A stretch of DNA of 64,000 bases from positions 9,815,947 to 9,879,946 of the forward strand of contig BSYO01000022.1 in NCBI GenBank assembly GCA_033239525.1, in the 5' to 3' direction. Below, one piece after another: positions 34,101 through 44,729 of this stretch (position 1 is the first letter of the stretch; the number at the start of each line of letters is the position of its first letter). The translations under genes were made by a program, and so were the position numbers. The notes beneath the pieces were generated by a model. It was not told the origin of the DNA, made no database searches, and saw nothing but the letters and a program-made list of their open reading frames with translations. The stretch comes from Nepenthes gracilis (Eukaryota > Streptophyta > Magnoliopsida > Caryophyllales > Nepenthaceae).

Positions 34101-35307
34101 TTTTTTAGAAACACTTCTCTTAAAGCTGCTCCTACTCGATCAGCCGGGTCTGGTCCGGCTCCTCGCCATAAGTCTAAAGTCAAAAGATACCAACTGCTTC
34201 CAAATTGACTCTCAAAGTCTTCAGCTACTATCTTACTTTGACAAATTTTTTCAATTCTTCAATATCCTCCTTGAATGTTGCCCTAGGAGGCCGAACTTTG
34301 TGCCTTTCAACCATCGATTTTTCAGCGATGAATGATTTACAGGAGAATTATCCACCCAATCGCAGTGATGAGTAGATATGAACAATCATTGAGTTTTCCT
34401 CTCACTAAACTGTAACTTCAAATCTTTAAATGATCAATATCTTTGCTACCAATAAAATCAGACTTGTAATTCATTATTCTATCTTCTAGCAGAGGTTTTC
34501 TACCAAGGCTCCACAACTTCTTTGGCGAAGAGAAACAAGTTGACTTGACATGACCTTTTCAAGAAATAATTTTGAAAAATCTTTATTTCCTCAATCGAAC
34601 ACAACAACCATTTCATGCTTTACATGCGTGTCATCCTTATGCATAAACACGTCAATTTTCTCTCTATTGTTCCAATTTTACCGGAAGTTTCCGAAGAGAC
34701 ATTTCGAGCATGTTCCCGAAGAGACATTCCAAATGATCTCCTCATTCTTCTGGCCAAATATAAGGCAATGCCATCGGCTCGCTCGTATTTACTAAACCAT
34801 CCTTATCACATATCGACTCACTTGGGTCTCAGACCACCATGATCTTATGCAGATACTTTTACTCTTTCCCTCATCTGGCAAAAATCCTCTTCTACTCTGT
34901 GAGATTTCAGACCGACCAGTTCCATCACCTACTTCTCTACCGACTAAAACCTTCTTCTACTCCGCGAGGTTTCAAGCCAACACCACCTTAGGCCACCACT
35001 CTTCCGAAATTGCAAAATTCAGCAAAATTTTCATATATCAGTAGAAACCAAACAAAATTCTAATTCAATTATTATATAAAATCATACATTATGTCACTTG
35101 TGTGACTTATCATAATCAGATGATCATCCTTTCGATTAAAAACCAAACATCTATGACATGACCTTTTGATTCAAATCGAAGTCTCCGTAACTCAAATTTT
35201 CTATTGTCAACCAAATGCAGTACTTATTATACCTAAATATTCAGTCAATTATTTATCCAAAATGACCCAAAGTATCTCTCCTTATGACTTTTCTTTGATA
35301 CCACTTC
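31165..35307 (-). pseudogene. Gag-pol relic of the nested chromovirus
   Basis: On the minus strand, from 5' to 3', the gag end is unrecognisable. The RT lies at about 33,420-32,900 ('LVLEDRGFI', 'LIYLKNFEENDTRLESLLQI'). The RT-RNase H connection is near 32,880-32,690 ('RFIEYFSGMAVLL', 'LKNRLSSVSILSIPD'). Integrase pieces are near 32,200-31,480 ('EFVSKCKG', 'MFLEVS', 'KYRFIEIFGV'). A chromodomain-like end is at 31,313-31,255 ('IWRNHLIEKIYW'). The chromodomain marks a chromovirus. Stops are frequent in all domains. Two longer open stretches, 32712-32410 and 32260-31961, fall in the RNase H and integrase regions and are not separate genes. Confidence 0.7.
35293..35303 (-). promoter_or_regulatory. 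Primer-binding site of the chromovirus
   Basis: The minus strand reads 'tggtatcaaag', one change from the tggtatcagag site complementary to initiator tRNA-Met. It lies four bases after the 5' LTR end and fixes the orientation of the element. Confidence 0.8.
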
Positions 35308-36706
35308 TATCATAAATTCGGATCAAGTAGGTCAAATTAAATAATTAATGATAATTTTTAAAATCTAAAATCCCAGATAAACTCAATAAATAGGACCCGA
35401 CAAAGGACTTGCTTTACATAGGACCAAATACATAGGACTTGACAAATTAAAAATTCACACCGGACCTCATCGGATAATCGTATGGATCAAATAAATACAA
35501 CTTACTTTACAATCGTCGTAAGGGAGGTAACAATCAACCAAGAATCATCATCAAATATAATATAATATCTCAACCATTTTCAAAATGTAACAATAAGCCT
35601 ATATCCGGCTAATCTCATAATCCAATCATTTCAAATTTCAATTTAATTTATAAAGAAATTAAAACTCACCAAATCGGACAAATAATAGACAAAATTACAT
35701 CTTAACTCGTACAATGTGTCCGAACCTTCTACTCTGAAGAGATAAAATAGAAAATATGAGTCAAGTGCTCAATAACTTTCATAATTAAATAAAAGGAGTC
35801 CAATGAATTAGAGAACATGTCAAATGGATAAAAATCTGTTTAAATGATAAAATAAATTCAAATCGCCGATAAAATAAATCTAACAGAAATCTAAGATCTA
35901 ATATCTAAAATTCAATAGTAGTCCCGTACTCAAATTAAATATTAGAATTTAAAATAGATATCCAAATCATAAAATAGTCCTTATTGGGACGTGTATATAT
36001 ATATATATATAATAAAAATAATCCGGACCAATTTTAAGAGACAAATAGCCAATTCCAAAATCCAATCCAAGTCCAGTCTAAGTCCAAGTCTGAGTTCAAA
36101 TCTAAGGTCCGATCAGCTTGTGATATGAGGTAATCCGATAATCCGATAACCCGATGATCCAATAATATACATAGAAGTCAAAATAGCACCGTAACAAATA
36201 GTCCAATGGTCCATATCAAAACATATAGTCAATATCATTAATACGAGATATACCAAGGCCCAACTGTGGACAAAATTGACAAATTTTAAATTCAAATTCA
36301 AATCAAAGTCCAATACAAATCAATGCAGAGATACAAATCATGCATCAAATTTGAGTTTCGATTATTTAAAGACTAGTTAGAGAAATGGTTAGATACAATC
36401 CCGATAACTTTAGACAAAATAAAATGCAAATTAGGCCAACATGTATGGCGACCTATGTACTCTATACCTATAGATAAAGTTACTCACTATCGTTTGCCAT
36501 CCACAATTTTGGGTATAATTATCAAATTTATCAGATATATTAAGACGTTTAAATATATTATAAGATCAAATTAAATTATTCAAATGAAAAGTGTAACTAC
36601 TTCAAGCCTTTCCTATTGGCAAAAATGGGTTTCAAATAACAAATATTTCCCCGTCAGGAGTTTTCCAAAAAATCTAATATTCTCAATAAAAATTTAGGAT
36701 ATTACA
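35308..36706 (-). repeat. 5' LTR of the nested chromovirus, 1.4 kb
   Basis: Matches the 3' LTR across most of its length, for example 'aaatgtaacaa(t)(a/g)agcctatatcc' at 35,583 and 28,870, and 'ttctactctgaagag' in both. A (TA)n run is at 35,993-36,010. Confidence 0.85.
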
Positions 36707-36830
36707 GATCTTTCAAAACGGGGCGTATAAACTACGCACCTCGGATGGCAAACTAGTCTCTCAAACCTGGAATACCACCCATCTCAAAAAGTGTAATCAA
36801 TAATCCTTGGGCATGCCAAGGTAAGGTTCA
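36707..36830 (+). pseudogene. Integrase C-terminal end of the Tat-like element, right of the nested insertion
   Basis: The plus strand reads 'NGAYKLRTSDGKLV' and then 'TWNTTHLKKC' before a stop. This is the usual end of a Tat-type integrase (G-A-Y-x-L ... W-N-x-x-H-L-K). Its reading frame is the one that ends at 28,090, which shows that the two pieces were once one gene. Confidence 0.85.
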
Positions 36831-37500
36831 CATACATTGTCCTGGGTGCTTGTACATGTAACTTGTTTCAGTTAATAAAATTATGGCTTTGTATTTTTTC
36901 TGTTTGAGTGTCCATATGAGTGCATGCATGTGTGTCATTGCAGAAAACAAAGTGTCCTAGACTGTTCCTAAATCAGGAGAACGCTCATCCGCTGCAAGTA
37001 GACCCTAGGATGGTTAAAGAACCTTGTCCCAGTGCCAATCTACCCATACTCGGTCGAACTCCGAAATTTGGCTCTGTGCCGAATGCCTTTCAGTGGCAAA
37101 CAACCAAGCCTGAGGGCTCTGGACGCCCCCAACTAGAAGGCCACTAAAACCTTAGGGGGTCTATATGGTAGGTATACGACAACCTCCCAAGAGGGAGAGA
37201 GTACCCCACGGTTAGCGACGGTCAACGAGGTAGGACCATACGCACATAAGCTGTGACGCCCCAGAATGAGGCCAAGTGTCGATACGACATTGTGCGGTCG
37301 ATGGCCTAAGACCCCATTAGAGTTTGACTATTGTGGCATCAAAACCCAGCTAGGCCTCGCGAGGCTTTGCCATGGGCGTGCAGCGACATCCAACTAACTG
37401 GACCAAGTACCCCGCCAAGGAAACGTGTGACGATATCTTCAATTGAGGATGAGCATAACACGGATGGCTTCCAAAGCGAGTTGTGGTGACGATTGCTAAA
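36831..37500 (+). other. 3' spacer of the Tat-like element
   Basis: Non-coding spacer between integrase and the antisense ORF, GC-richer than its surroundings. It has typical non-coding features of Tat-group 3' regions but no gene of its own. 'tgtgacgccccag' near 37,253 looks like a Gypsy LTR start, but no matching end or target-site duplication was found. Confidence 0.5.
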
Positions 37501-38567
37501 GAGTCTACCCGACATAGGAAAAAACCAGTAAACTCCAGAGACGACAATAGATAGCAACACAAAAAGGCTAAAAGAATGCATCTCATTCATGAAGTAAATC
37601 GGGAGTACAAAAATAGTTCGTTCAAGTACAAAAGGAATGTACAAAGATCCAAGCCACCATAAGAGTTTGAGGACCCTTCTTTCTCCGAGAAGTCAGTTAG
37701 GAGAGACTGATCCTGAGCGTCACCGTTTCTAGGGTAAAAAATCCCACCAAAGCATTCGGGGCTGCCATGGATGCTATTCGACGACATAGGCAAATGCCAT
37801 CTCAGAACCTGGCGTCCAGCTCTCGTCTGATCTCCTCAAGGGTAAGCCAAGTCCGCAAGTCAACCTCGACATGAGCATTTCAGGCTTGGAGCTCAGAGAT
37901 GTGGCTGCGGGCCGCCCGCAGGTCACTCTTTTGCAATTTGTTCTCATCTAGGGCTCGAGCCCTCTCCTCTCCCATGGTAGAAAACTCCTGCCTCATATTG
38001 GCTATCTCATCTTTTCTGCCCCGCGTCGCTACCTGTGCAGCTTCCTCTAGGGCCTGGTCTCAACTGGCTAGCTCCTCGTCCCACTGGCAAATGAGCTCGT
38101 CCCGAAAAAGTAGACCCATCTGAACAAGGCGAACCGGCGCTATACTCTCCCAAAAAAAAGAAAGTTGGTGAGTCCCGCCAATGCAGAAGCCTGTTGCATG
38201 GAGAAACTCAGCAAACAAAATTAGAGTCGGGGGATGAAGAGATCATACCTCAAGGAAGGGATCCTCAGCGACATCAGACTGGTTCGACACGACCCTAAGC
38301 ACGGAATTTTAGCGAGGGGCTTTGGATGTGCGATGCTTTTGGCCCTCACATGCCCCAAGCATGAAGGGTCTCGCATCAGCCCTCTCGGGCGAACTTGGGA
38401 CCACGACAGGTTCTAGGACCTTGATCGTCGGAGGCCTCGTAGCAGGTGCATCATAGACCTCCAACACATCTGTCGGCTCGGCATTTGGCTCAACATCCAC
38501 TATGACAACAATAGCCTCCTATGCCACCCTCGCGGACTCATCAACAATAACAACTACCTCCCCTTCG
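37501..38567 (-). pseudogene. Antisense ORF of the Tat-like element, C-terminal part (coiled coil), broken
   Basis: On the minus strand the frame enters from the LINE junction at 38,567. It reads an acidic Pro/Val/Glu-rich linker ('TDVLEVYDAPATRPPTIKV' near 38,470-38,410) and then a Lys/Glu/Arg/Ala-rich stretch with heptad spacing around 38,120-37,820 ('KDEIANMRQEFSTMGEERAR'), probably a coiled coil. Several stops interrupt it. The N-terminal part lies at 47,402-48,370 on the far side of the LINE. Antisense ORFs of this type are known in the 3' region of Tat/Ogre-type elements; the function is unknown. Confidence 0.65.
38552..38567. repeat. LINE target-site duplication, left copy
   Basis: 'aactacctccccttcg', identical to 47386-47401. 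Confidence 0.9.
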
Positions 38568-39297
38568 AATAGCATCTCGTAGGACAGATAACCATGGCTC
38601 TTCCTTCTCGCTGACACTGTTCATCTTCCTTCTCGCTGGTGATTTTGAATTTCTTCCCAGCCGCGCCCTCATCCCCCATCGCCGGCGCCCATGGCGCCGG
38701 TCGCTACCCCCCCTCTCGCCACCCTGATTCGCTGCCCTCTCCTCTCTATCTTAAACTTCCTCACAGCCTCTCAGCCCCCGCCTCTCCATCCTTTCACCGA
38801 TCGTCCACCCTGTGGCCTTTGAAACCATCGACCTCGGCCTCCTCTTCCCACATCTCGTCCTCTTCATCTGATCACTCCTACCCCCTTCTTCCTTCCATCC
38901 GCTGTCGGAGCCCTCTGAGACGTCGTCCCTCTCCAGATTTTGGATCCCTCTCTGCATCCCCCTTGATTCCATTCGGCCCGATGCTCCCGCTCCGTTGTCG
39001 AGTTGGGTGGTCTCCATCCATCGCCTTCTTGAATCTCCTGCGCTCCCCGAGGGATTTCCTTGCTTGAGTAGGGACGGGTCGCCCATTGTCGTGTACTGCA
39101 CTTGGTGGGTTCATCCCTCAATATGGGTCTTCCAATGAAGGCCCGGTGCCGTCGGATGGTGGCGGTGGGATCCCGTCTTTGCTGAACATTCAAGATGCCT
39201 GCCGAGCCTCATCCCAATTCTACTGTCCCTCCTCCGTGGGCTTTGATCGACCCAGGGCCTGGGCCTCCGATTCCGTGACCAGTTTGCATTATGGTAG
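38568..39297 (+). promoter_or_regulatory. LINE 5' leader, C/T- and GC-rich
   Basis: Strongly C-rich on the plus strand and likely to hold the internal promoter of the element. Open frames on both strands here (for example 38,639-39,067) are Ser/Pro-rich products of composition. Confidence 0.5.
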
Positions 39298-40650
39298 TTG
39301 AGCAAAACCCATATCTTCTTGAGGTCACCGAACTCGCTTACCGGTGCAAACCTTCTCCGTTCTTCAAGGTTGCCTGCTGCGCCCCCCCAGTGTAAAGTTG
39401 CCCTTGGTACTAACTCAGAAATTGGATCTGGCCTTTCAGACAAAAAGGGCTCCGGCTCACCTGGCGTCTCATGGGCTTCGGTTGTTGAAAAGCGGGCTCA
39501 TGGAGGTAAGCCCACGATTAAATTCTTTCCACCTACCCCTTCCGATATGGCTAATCAAATTTTGTCCCCCCTCCCGAAGTAATCCAACAGAGTGTGGACT
39601 TGTGGGGCTCCACTCTCGTGGGATATTTTAACGGTAATCCGTTGCACTTCAATGCGGTTAATAGTATTACTAGGAAGATTTGGAGGCGGTTCGAGCTACA
39701 ACATTTAGCTGGGAACGAGTCGGGCTTCTTTTTCTTTCGATTCTCCTCGAACGCAATGCTCGAAAATTGCCTTAATAGCGGCCCGTGGTCTATTGCAAGC
39801 CATACTATTTTCCTTAAGGAATGGAAGTCGGGGATGGTCTTAACCCGTGATGAGCATAAATCATTTCCGGTTTGGATTTCTATGTCTGGGATCCCGTTGA
39901 ATATTGGACCCCTCTGGGTTTATCTTTGGATTGCGAGTGCGGTTGGGAAACCCATTCTACCGACCCGGCCACGGAAAAATAGAGCGGTTGGGTTTTGCTA
40001 GAGTATGTGTCGAAATGGGGCAAGCCCCGACCGAATCGGTGATGATCCGCACTAATGGCTGTGGTGAACATTCGGATGACCATCTTAGGGAAATTAAGTT
40101 TGCTTACCTAGATAAGCCGGCGCGTAAGGAGATCCCCATGAAGAATGGGAGTAAAGGCCCTCTAATTAAAAAATCCTGGGTCCCTAAGAAGGTGGTCCAT
40201 TCAAAAGCCCATTCAAAGGTGTCTCCCAGAAAGACTGATGTCACACACCTAGGAATTTCTAATCAGAAGGATGCTCTAGCTGATAATCCTTTCAGTGTTC
40301 TCCAGGAGCCTCTCCTTGATGACCCCTTGGCGTGCGATGGCTACATTCCGCCGAATAATCGGTCTGAGGCTTCCTTGGATCACTCTAATAGTGTCCACAT
40401 CCCTTCCATCCCCCCAGAACACCAACTTGGCCATCCATCTCTCGGCCTTGAGGAGGTGAGACTTCATGATGGGATTGAGTCTCAGTCTAGGTCATCCCCT
40501 ACCCTTGATACGGAGAGACCACACATTGGATCTGAATGCTCCAATGGTGAAGCCTCGGCCAGTGACTCTCATGCCCCGCGATCGGTGATGAATAATTGCC
40601 ACGTGGATGATTCAGGCCAACCTCCTTCGAGAGCCCACATGATCCATTGA
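39298..40650 (+). pseudogene. LINE ORF1 (DUF4283-type gag-like protein), frameshifted
   Basis: Three overlapping plus frames cover one protein. The N-terminal part at 39,298-39,582 contains 'GVSWASVVEKRAHGGKPTIK'. The DUF4283 RNA-binding-like domain is at 39,594-39,960 ('LVGYFNGNPLHFNAV', 'GFFFFRFSSNAMLE', 'GPWSIASHTIFLKEWK', 'VWISMSGIPLNI'). The C-terminal part at 39,970-40,650 has 'RLGFARVCVEMGQAPTESV' and a hydrophilic tail. Frameshifts are needed near 39,585 and 39,930-39,970. No clear zinc knuckle was seen. Confidence 0.8.
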
Positions 40651-40785
40651 GTCCAGGCCCTGCGTCGGATGGATATGACTCCAATGGCCTTGAATTTGTG
40701 CTTAAGAGTAGGAGGCGTAAATCATCTAAGAAGTCGAGGAAAGTCCAAGGGCCTAAAAAGCAAAACCCCTTTTTGCCGGTTTCTA

Positions 40786-43700
40786 ATGATTAACATAGCA
40801 TGCTGGAATGTGAGAGGACTCAATGGGTAGTGAAAGCCCATGAAGTCCGCAATCTCATCGGGACTCACGCTTGTTCCATTATTGGCCTGGTTGAAACTAA
40901 AGTTACGAGAGAATAACCCGCCTCTATTTGAGATAGGATTAATCCACAATGGATGTGGTCCATGAACTACTCCACCTCCTCTGTTGGGAGGATTTGGGTT
41001 GGATGGGACCCAATGAAGGTGGATGTTAAAATTATTTCCAATGATGACCAGGTTATCCATACCGATGTGTCTTTCCTTGGAGATAACACTCATTGCCTCT
41101 TATCCTTCGTGTATGGTGCAAACTTAGAGGGTCCTAGAAAACTCCTTTAGCAAAGCCTTAGGAGGCATTCGGGTCTCTCGAGTGATACTCCTTGGGCTGT
41201 CCTGGGCGACTTTAATGTTATTCGCTCGGCGACTGAGGCCCTAGGAGGATCCTGGCGCTATAAAAGTGTAACTGACATTAATGAATGCTTTAGAGACTGT
41301 GACCTTGAAGATGTCAGTCATGAAGGCCAGTTCTTCACCTGGAACGATGGTCGCAATCCCACTACTCGTATCTTCAGGAAATTAGATAGAGTTGTCGCGA
41401 ACAGTCCTTGGTTTGATCTTTTTAGAAGATCTAAAGCAGTTTTCCCACCAGTAAGATTATCTGATCACTCCCCATGCTTTCTTCTTCCTGCTGGTTGGGT
41501 TGCCCGTAACCGTGGAATGTTCCGGTTTAATAACTTTCTCACAAATTTTCCAAATTTTCTTCCTCTGGTCAAGGAAGCTTGGGAGTCTGAAAGTGTTGGT
41601 ACCCCGATGTTTAAGCTGGTGTCCTCTCTCAAAAAGGTAAAGAATGAGCTCAAAAATCTTAACGTCCAAAATGGAGATGTCCATGAAGAGGTTGTTCGTA
41701 CTCGAAAATGCCTGGAAGAGGTCCAATCTATGACCATCCCTCTCACAAGGACTTGCGGCATGGAACGACATTGTAAGGCTGCTTATTATTCTGCAATGGC
41801 TAAGGAGGCAGACTTCCTCCGCCAAAAAGCCAAGATCAAATGGATTAAAGAGTGACAATGTACAAAATTCTTTTTCAAGACTGTTAGTGGGAACAATAAT
41901 CGGAATAGGATTATTTCCCTCCTTGATGAGTCAGGTAACCCTACTAATGGTACGGAGGAGCTTAATAATCTAATTGAAGGCCATTTCAAAAAAGCTCTGG
42001 GATTTGGTCGATCCCATGGGACGGCAGAGGCAAATCGACTCCGTCCCTACATCCTAAATACTGTCCCTGACTCACTAACTGGATCCCTTGTTAGGGTGGT
42101 TAGTGAGGAGGAAATCCGCTCTGCGATCTTCTCCATTGGTGATGACAGAGCTCTCGGTCCTGACGGTTTTACATCAAAATTCTTTAAGGACACTTGGGAG
42201 ATTACGAGTCATACTGTTTCTGAAGCAATCCATGACTTCTTTAAGCATGGAAAGCTCCTTAAACAGTTAAACACCACTTTGATCAACCTTATTCCTAAGG
42301 TCCAGTCCCCGCGATCGATTTCAGACTACCGCCCGATTTCTTGTTGCAATGTCATCTACAAAGTGATATCTAAAATTCTTGCTAACAGAATCAAGGCCAC
42401 TCTTCCCTTCCTGGTCGACAAATGCCAAACAACCTTTGTGGAAGGGAGGCAGATTAGTGATAATATCCTTTTAGCTCAGGAGCTCCTACATAAGTATCAC
42501 CTTGGATCAGACCCGCCTAGATGTACTATGAAGGTTGATCTTATGAAAGCTTATGACTCTGTCTATTGGGATTTTATTATCAATATTCTGACCCTCATGA
42601 AGTTTCCCCCACAAATGGTCAATTGGATTAGCCAGTGCATTACTACTTTGATGTATTCACTCAATATCAATGGGGAAGTTGTTAGCTTTTTCAAAGGTGG
42701 TAAAGGTCTCCGCCAAGGGGACCCGCTTTCTCCCTATTTATTTGTCCTTGTGATGGAAGTTCTAAATGGCATTATTGAGGTCAAGGCAAGGAGGGATTCT
42801 AACTTTAAATTTCACTGGAAGTGCGCCGAATCACAGATTGTTATGCTTGCCTTTGCTGATGACCTCCTCCTCTTCTCCCAGGCTGATTCCCAATCAACCC
42901 AGATCCTCAAAGAATGCCTTGATGAATTTCATGTTACATCTGGTCTATCTGCTAATCCGAAGAAGAGTGAAATCTTCATCTGTTCTAAGGACGTTTCTCT
43001 TCACCAGGACATAGCTGCTATCATGGGATTCAAAGTGAGCAAACTTCCAATAAGATACCTGGGGGTCCCTTTGATCACCTCTAGGCTCTCGGTTTCCGAT
43101 TGTAAATCTCTTCTTGTGAGAATCACTAAGAGGATCACTTCATGGAAAAGTAGATGGCTCTCCTTTGGTGGGCGATGCAACTCGTTGCCTCCATCCTTTC
43201 CTCTATACACCTCTACTCGGGCCTCTCTTTTTATATTGCCCAAAACCATCCTTAAAGCAATTGATGGCATTTTACGTCGTTTCCTTTGGAATGGTTCTTC
43301 AGGAGCGAGTTAGTGCTAAAGTTGCATGGCACGACATTTGCTTCCCAAGTCGGAAGGCGGGCTGGGTATCAAGAACCTTTTGGATCAAAATAAGGCTCTC
43401 AATTGTAAGCTCCTTTGGCATCTCTTAATTAAAGACCCGAACTCGGCTTGGTCCTCTTGGATTTATAAGAACAGAATCAAAGACCGGTGCATTTGGACCA
43501 CTGAAAATCCCGGCATCTCCCCTTGGAGCTGTCGCAAGATTATGAAACCGAGGCCTTTCATGCGCGCCTACTCTGTCAAGGACATTGGGGATGGTTCTGA
43601 TACCTTCCTCTGGCACGACAACTGGTACCCCCTCGGCCCCCTAAGTGAGGTGAGTACAAACCGCACTCCGCCTTGTTTCGGTCCGCACCGGGATATTAAG

Positions 43701-44357
43701 GTTGATGCAATAATCAGGAATAATGGATGGTCTTGGCCTAACCCTTTTGACACTGAGGTATCCCACCTAGCCATGAATATGCCGAAAAATCCACCCTGTA
43801 GCAATCAAAAAGACTCATTGAGGTGGACAGGGAATGCCATGGGCAAATTCATGGCTAAGTCTGCATACCATCTCATCCATCCTCCCAAACCTAAGGTTAA
43901 TTGGGCTCTTTTGGTGTGGGGTCCATCCCATATCCCGTCCCACGCCTTTATCCTTTGGCTTGCCATTAAGGGTAGATTGAATATCATTGACCGCCTCCAT
44001 TATATCCCAAACTTGTCTCCCCGCTGCTCACTCTGCAACACTGGAAATGAAGATCTTGGTCATCTGGTTTTTCTTGCCAATTCTCCAGAGCATTATGGGA
44101 TAATGTTCGAAGACACTCCGGTATTCATTGGCCCCATCCTGATTGGATTCAAAACATATCTTGGCCTGCTTCTATCTGGGAAGGGAAAAACATTCTGGCT
44201 GTCTCTAAACGATTATCTCTGGCCGCCACGGTTTATTTTATATGGAGGGAGCGAAATAACCGTATATTTCAAAAATCATCCCCCAGGACATTTCCTAAAT
44301 TTTCTCTTCGGTGGTCAATGTTGTGAGATTGAAATTAATGACCATCTTGATGCCTGA
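40786..44357 (+). pseudogene. LINE ORF2: APE endonuclease, reverse transcriptase, zf-RVT; broken by a few stops
   Basis: Starts 'MINIACWNVRGLNG' at 40786, an endonuclease N-terminus, then stops (TAG at 40,828). The endonuclease continues in other frames with 'AVLGDFNVIRS' near 41,200 and 'SDHSPC' near 41,462. The RT is one open frame of 405 codons (42,096-43,313) with 'MKAYDSVYW', 'GLRQGDPLSPYLFVLVMEVL' and the active-site motif in 'FADDLLLFS' near 42,850. A frame change near 43,313 leads to the C-terminal part (43,326-44,357) with 'FLWHDNWYPLG' and the zinc-binding 'SPRCSLCNTGNEDLGHLVF'. Few lesions for an element in this window, but it cannot make an active protein. Confidence 0.9.
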
Positions 44358-44729
44358 CAGGGGGGTCTCCAGAGCGACTCGGATGCGGTGGGGTATATAA
44401 AATAAAATAAAATAATAATAATAATAATAAAAGAAAAAGAAAAAAGAAAAAAATATATGGAAAATGTGGGGTTGTGTTTGAATTGCTGATGAAGCTACCC
44501 CCTTGCCTGCTGGTTGATCTTTGGCGGTTTGTGCCTTCCTATCGTGTTGGGTATGTAATTTTTGTCGATTGGTTCGGATGGCCCCTTTGGGGTTTGGTTC
44601 CCGGTTTTGGCTTGTTTGTCCTTTTTTAATAATATGTATTGTGTTATTGAATTTGGGTGGTGCTGTTGCTTGGATCGTGTCTTGTCCACCCCCACCCTGT
44701 CTCCCCTCCCCTCAAAAAAAAAAAAAGAA
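44358..44729 (+). other. LINE 3'UTR and first poly(A)
   Basis: After the ORF2 stop come a short A/T repeat (about 44,400-44,450), G/T-rich sequence, and 'ctcaaaaaaaaaaaaagaag'. About 360 bp from stop to poly(A) is a usual 3'UTR length for a plant L1, so this could be the original end of the element. Confidence 0.6.

Larger units (their letters stand above)
28091..36711 (-). mobile_element. Nested Gypsy chromovirus (Tekay/Del-like), with target-site duplication
   Basis: The element proper is 28096-36706 on the minus strand: 5' LTR 36706-35308, primer-binding site, gag-pol relic, polypurine tract, 3' LTR 31164-28096. It is flanked by 'gatcc' (28091-28095) and 'gatct' (36707-36711), a five-base duplication with one C/T change. 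It sits inside the integrase of the Tat-like element, whose reading frame resumes exactly after it. The two LTRs differ by many substitutions and by large indels, so the insertion is old. Confidence 0.85.

Noticed and set aside
37250..37330. A second LTR start ('tgtgacgccccag') in the Tat-like 3' spacer
   Set aside because: No matching end, second copy or duplication was found, and the sequence continues without a break as spacer.
38639..39443. Several Ser/Pro/Arg-rich open frames on both strands
   Set aside because: They overlap each other in the GC- and CT-rich leader of the LINE and have no domain; a composition effect.
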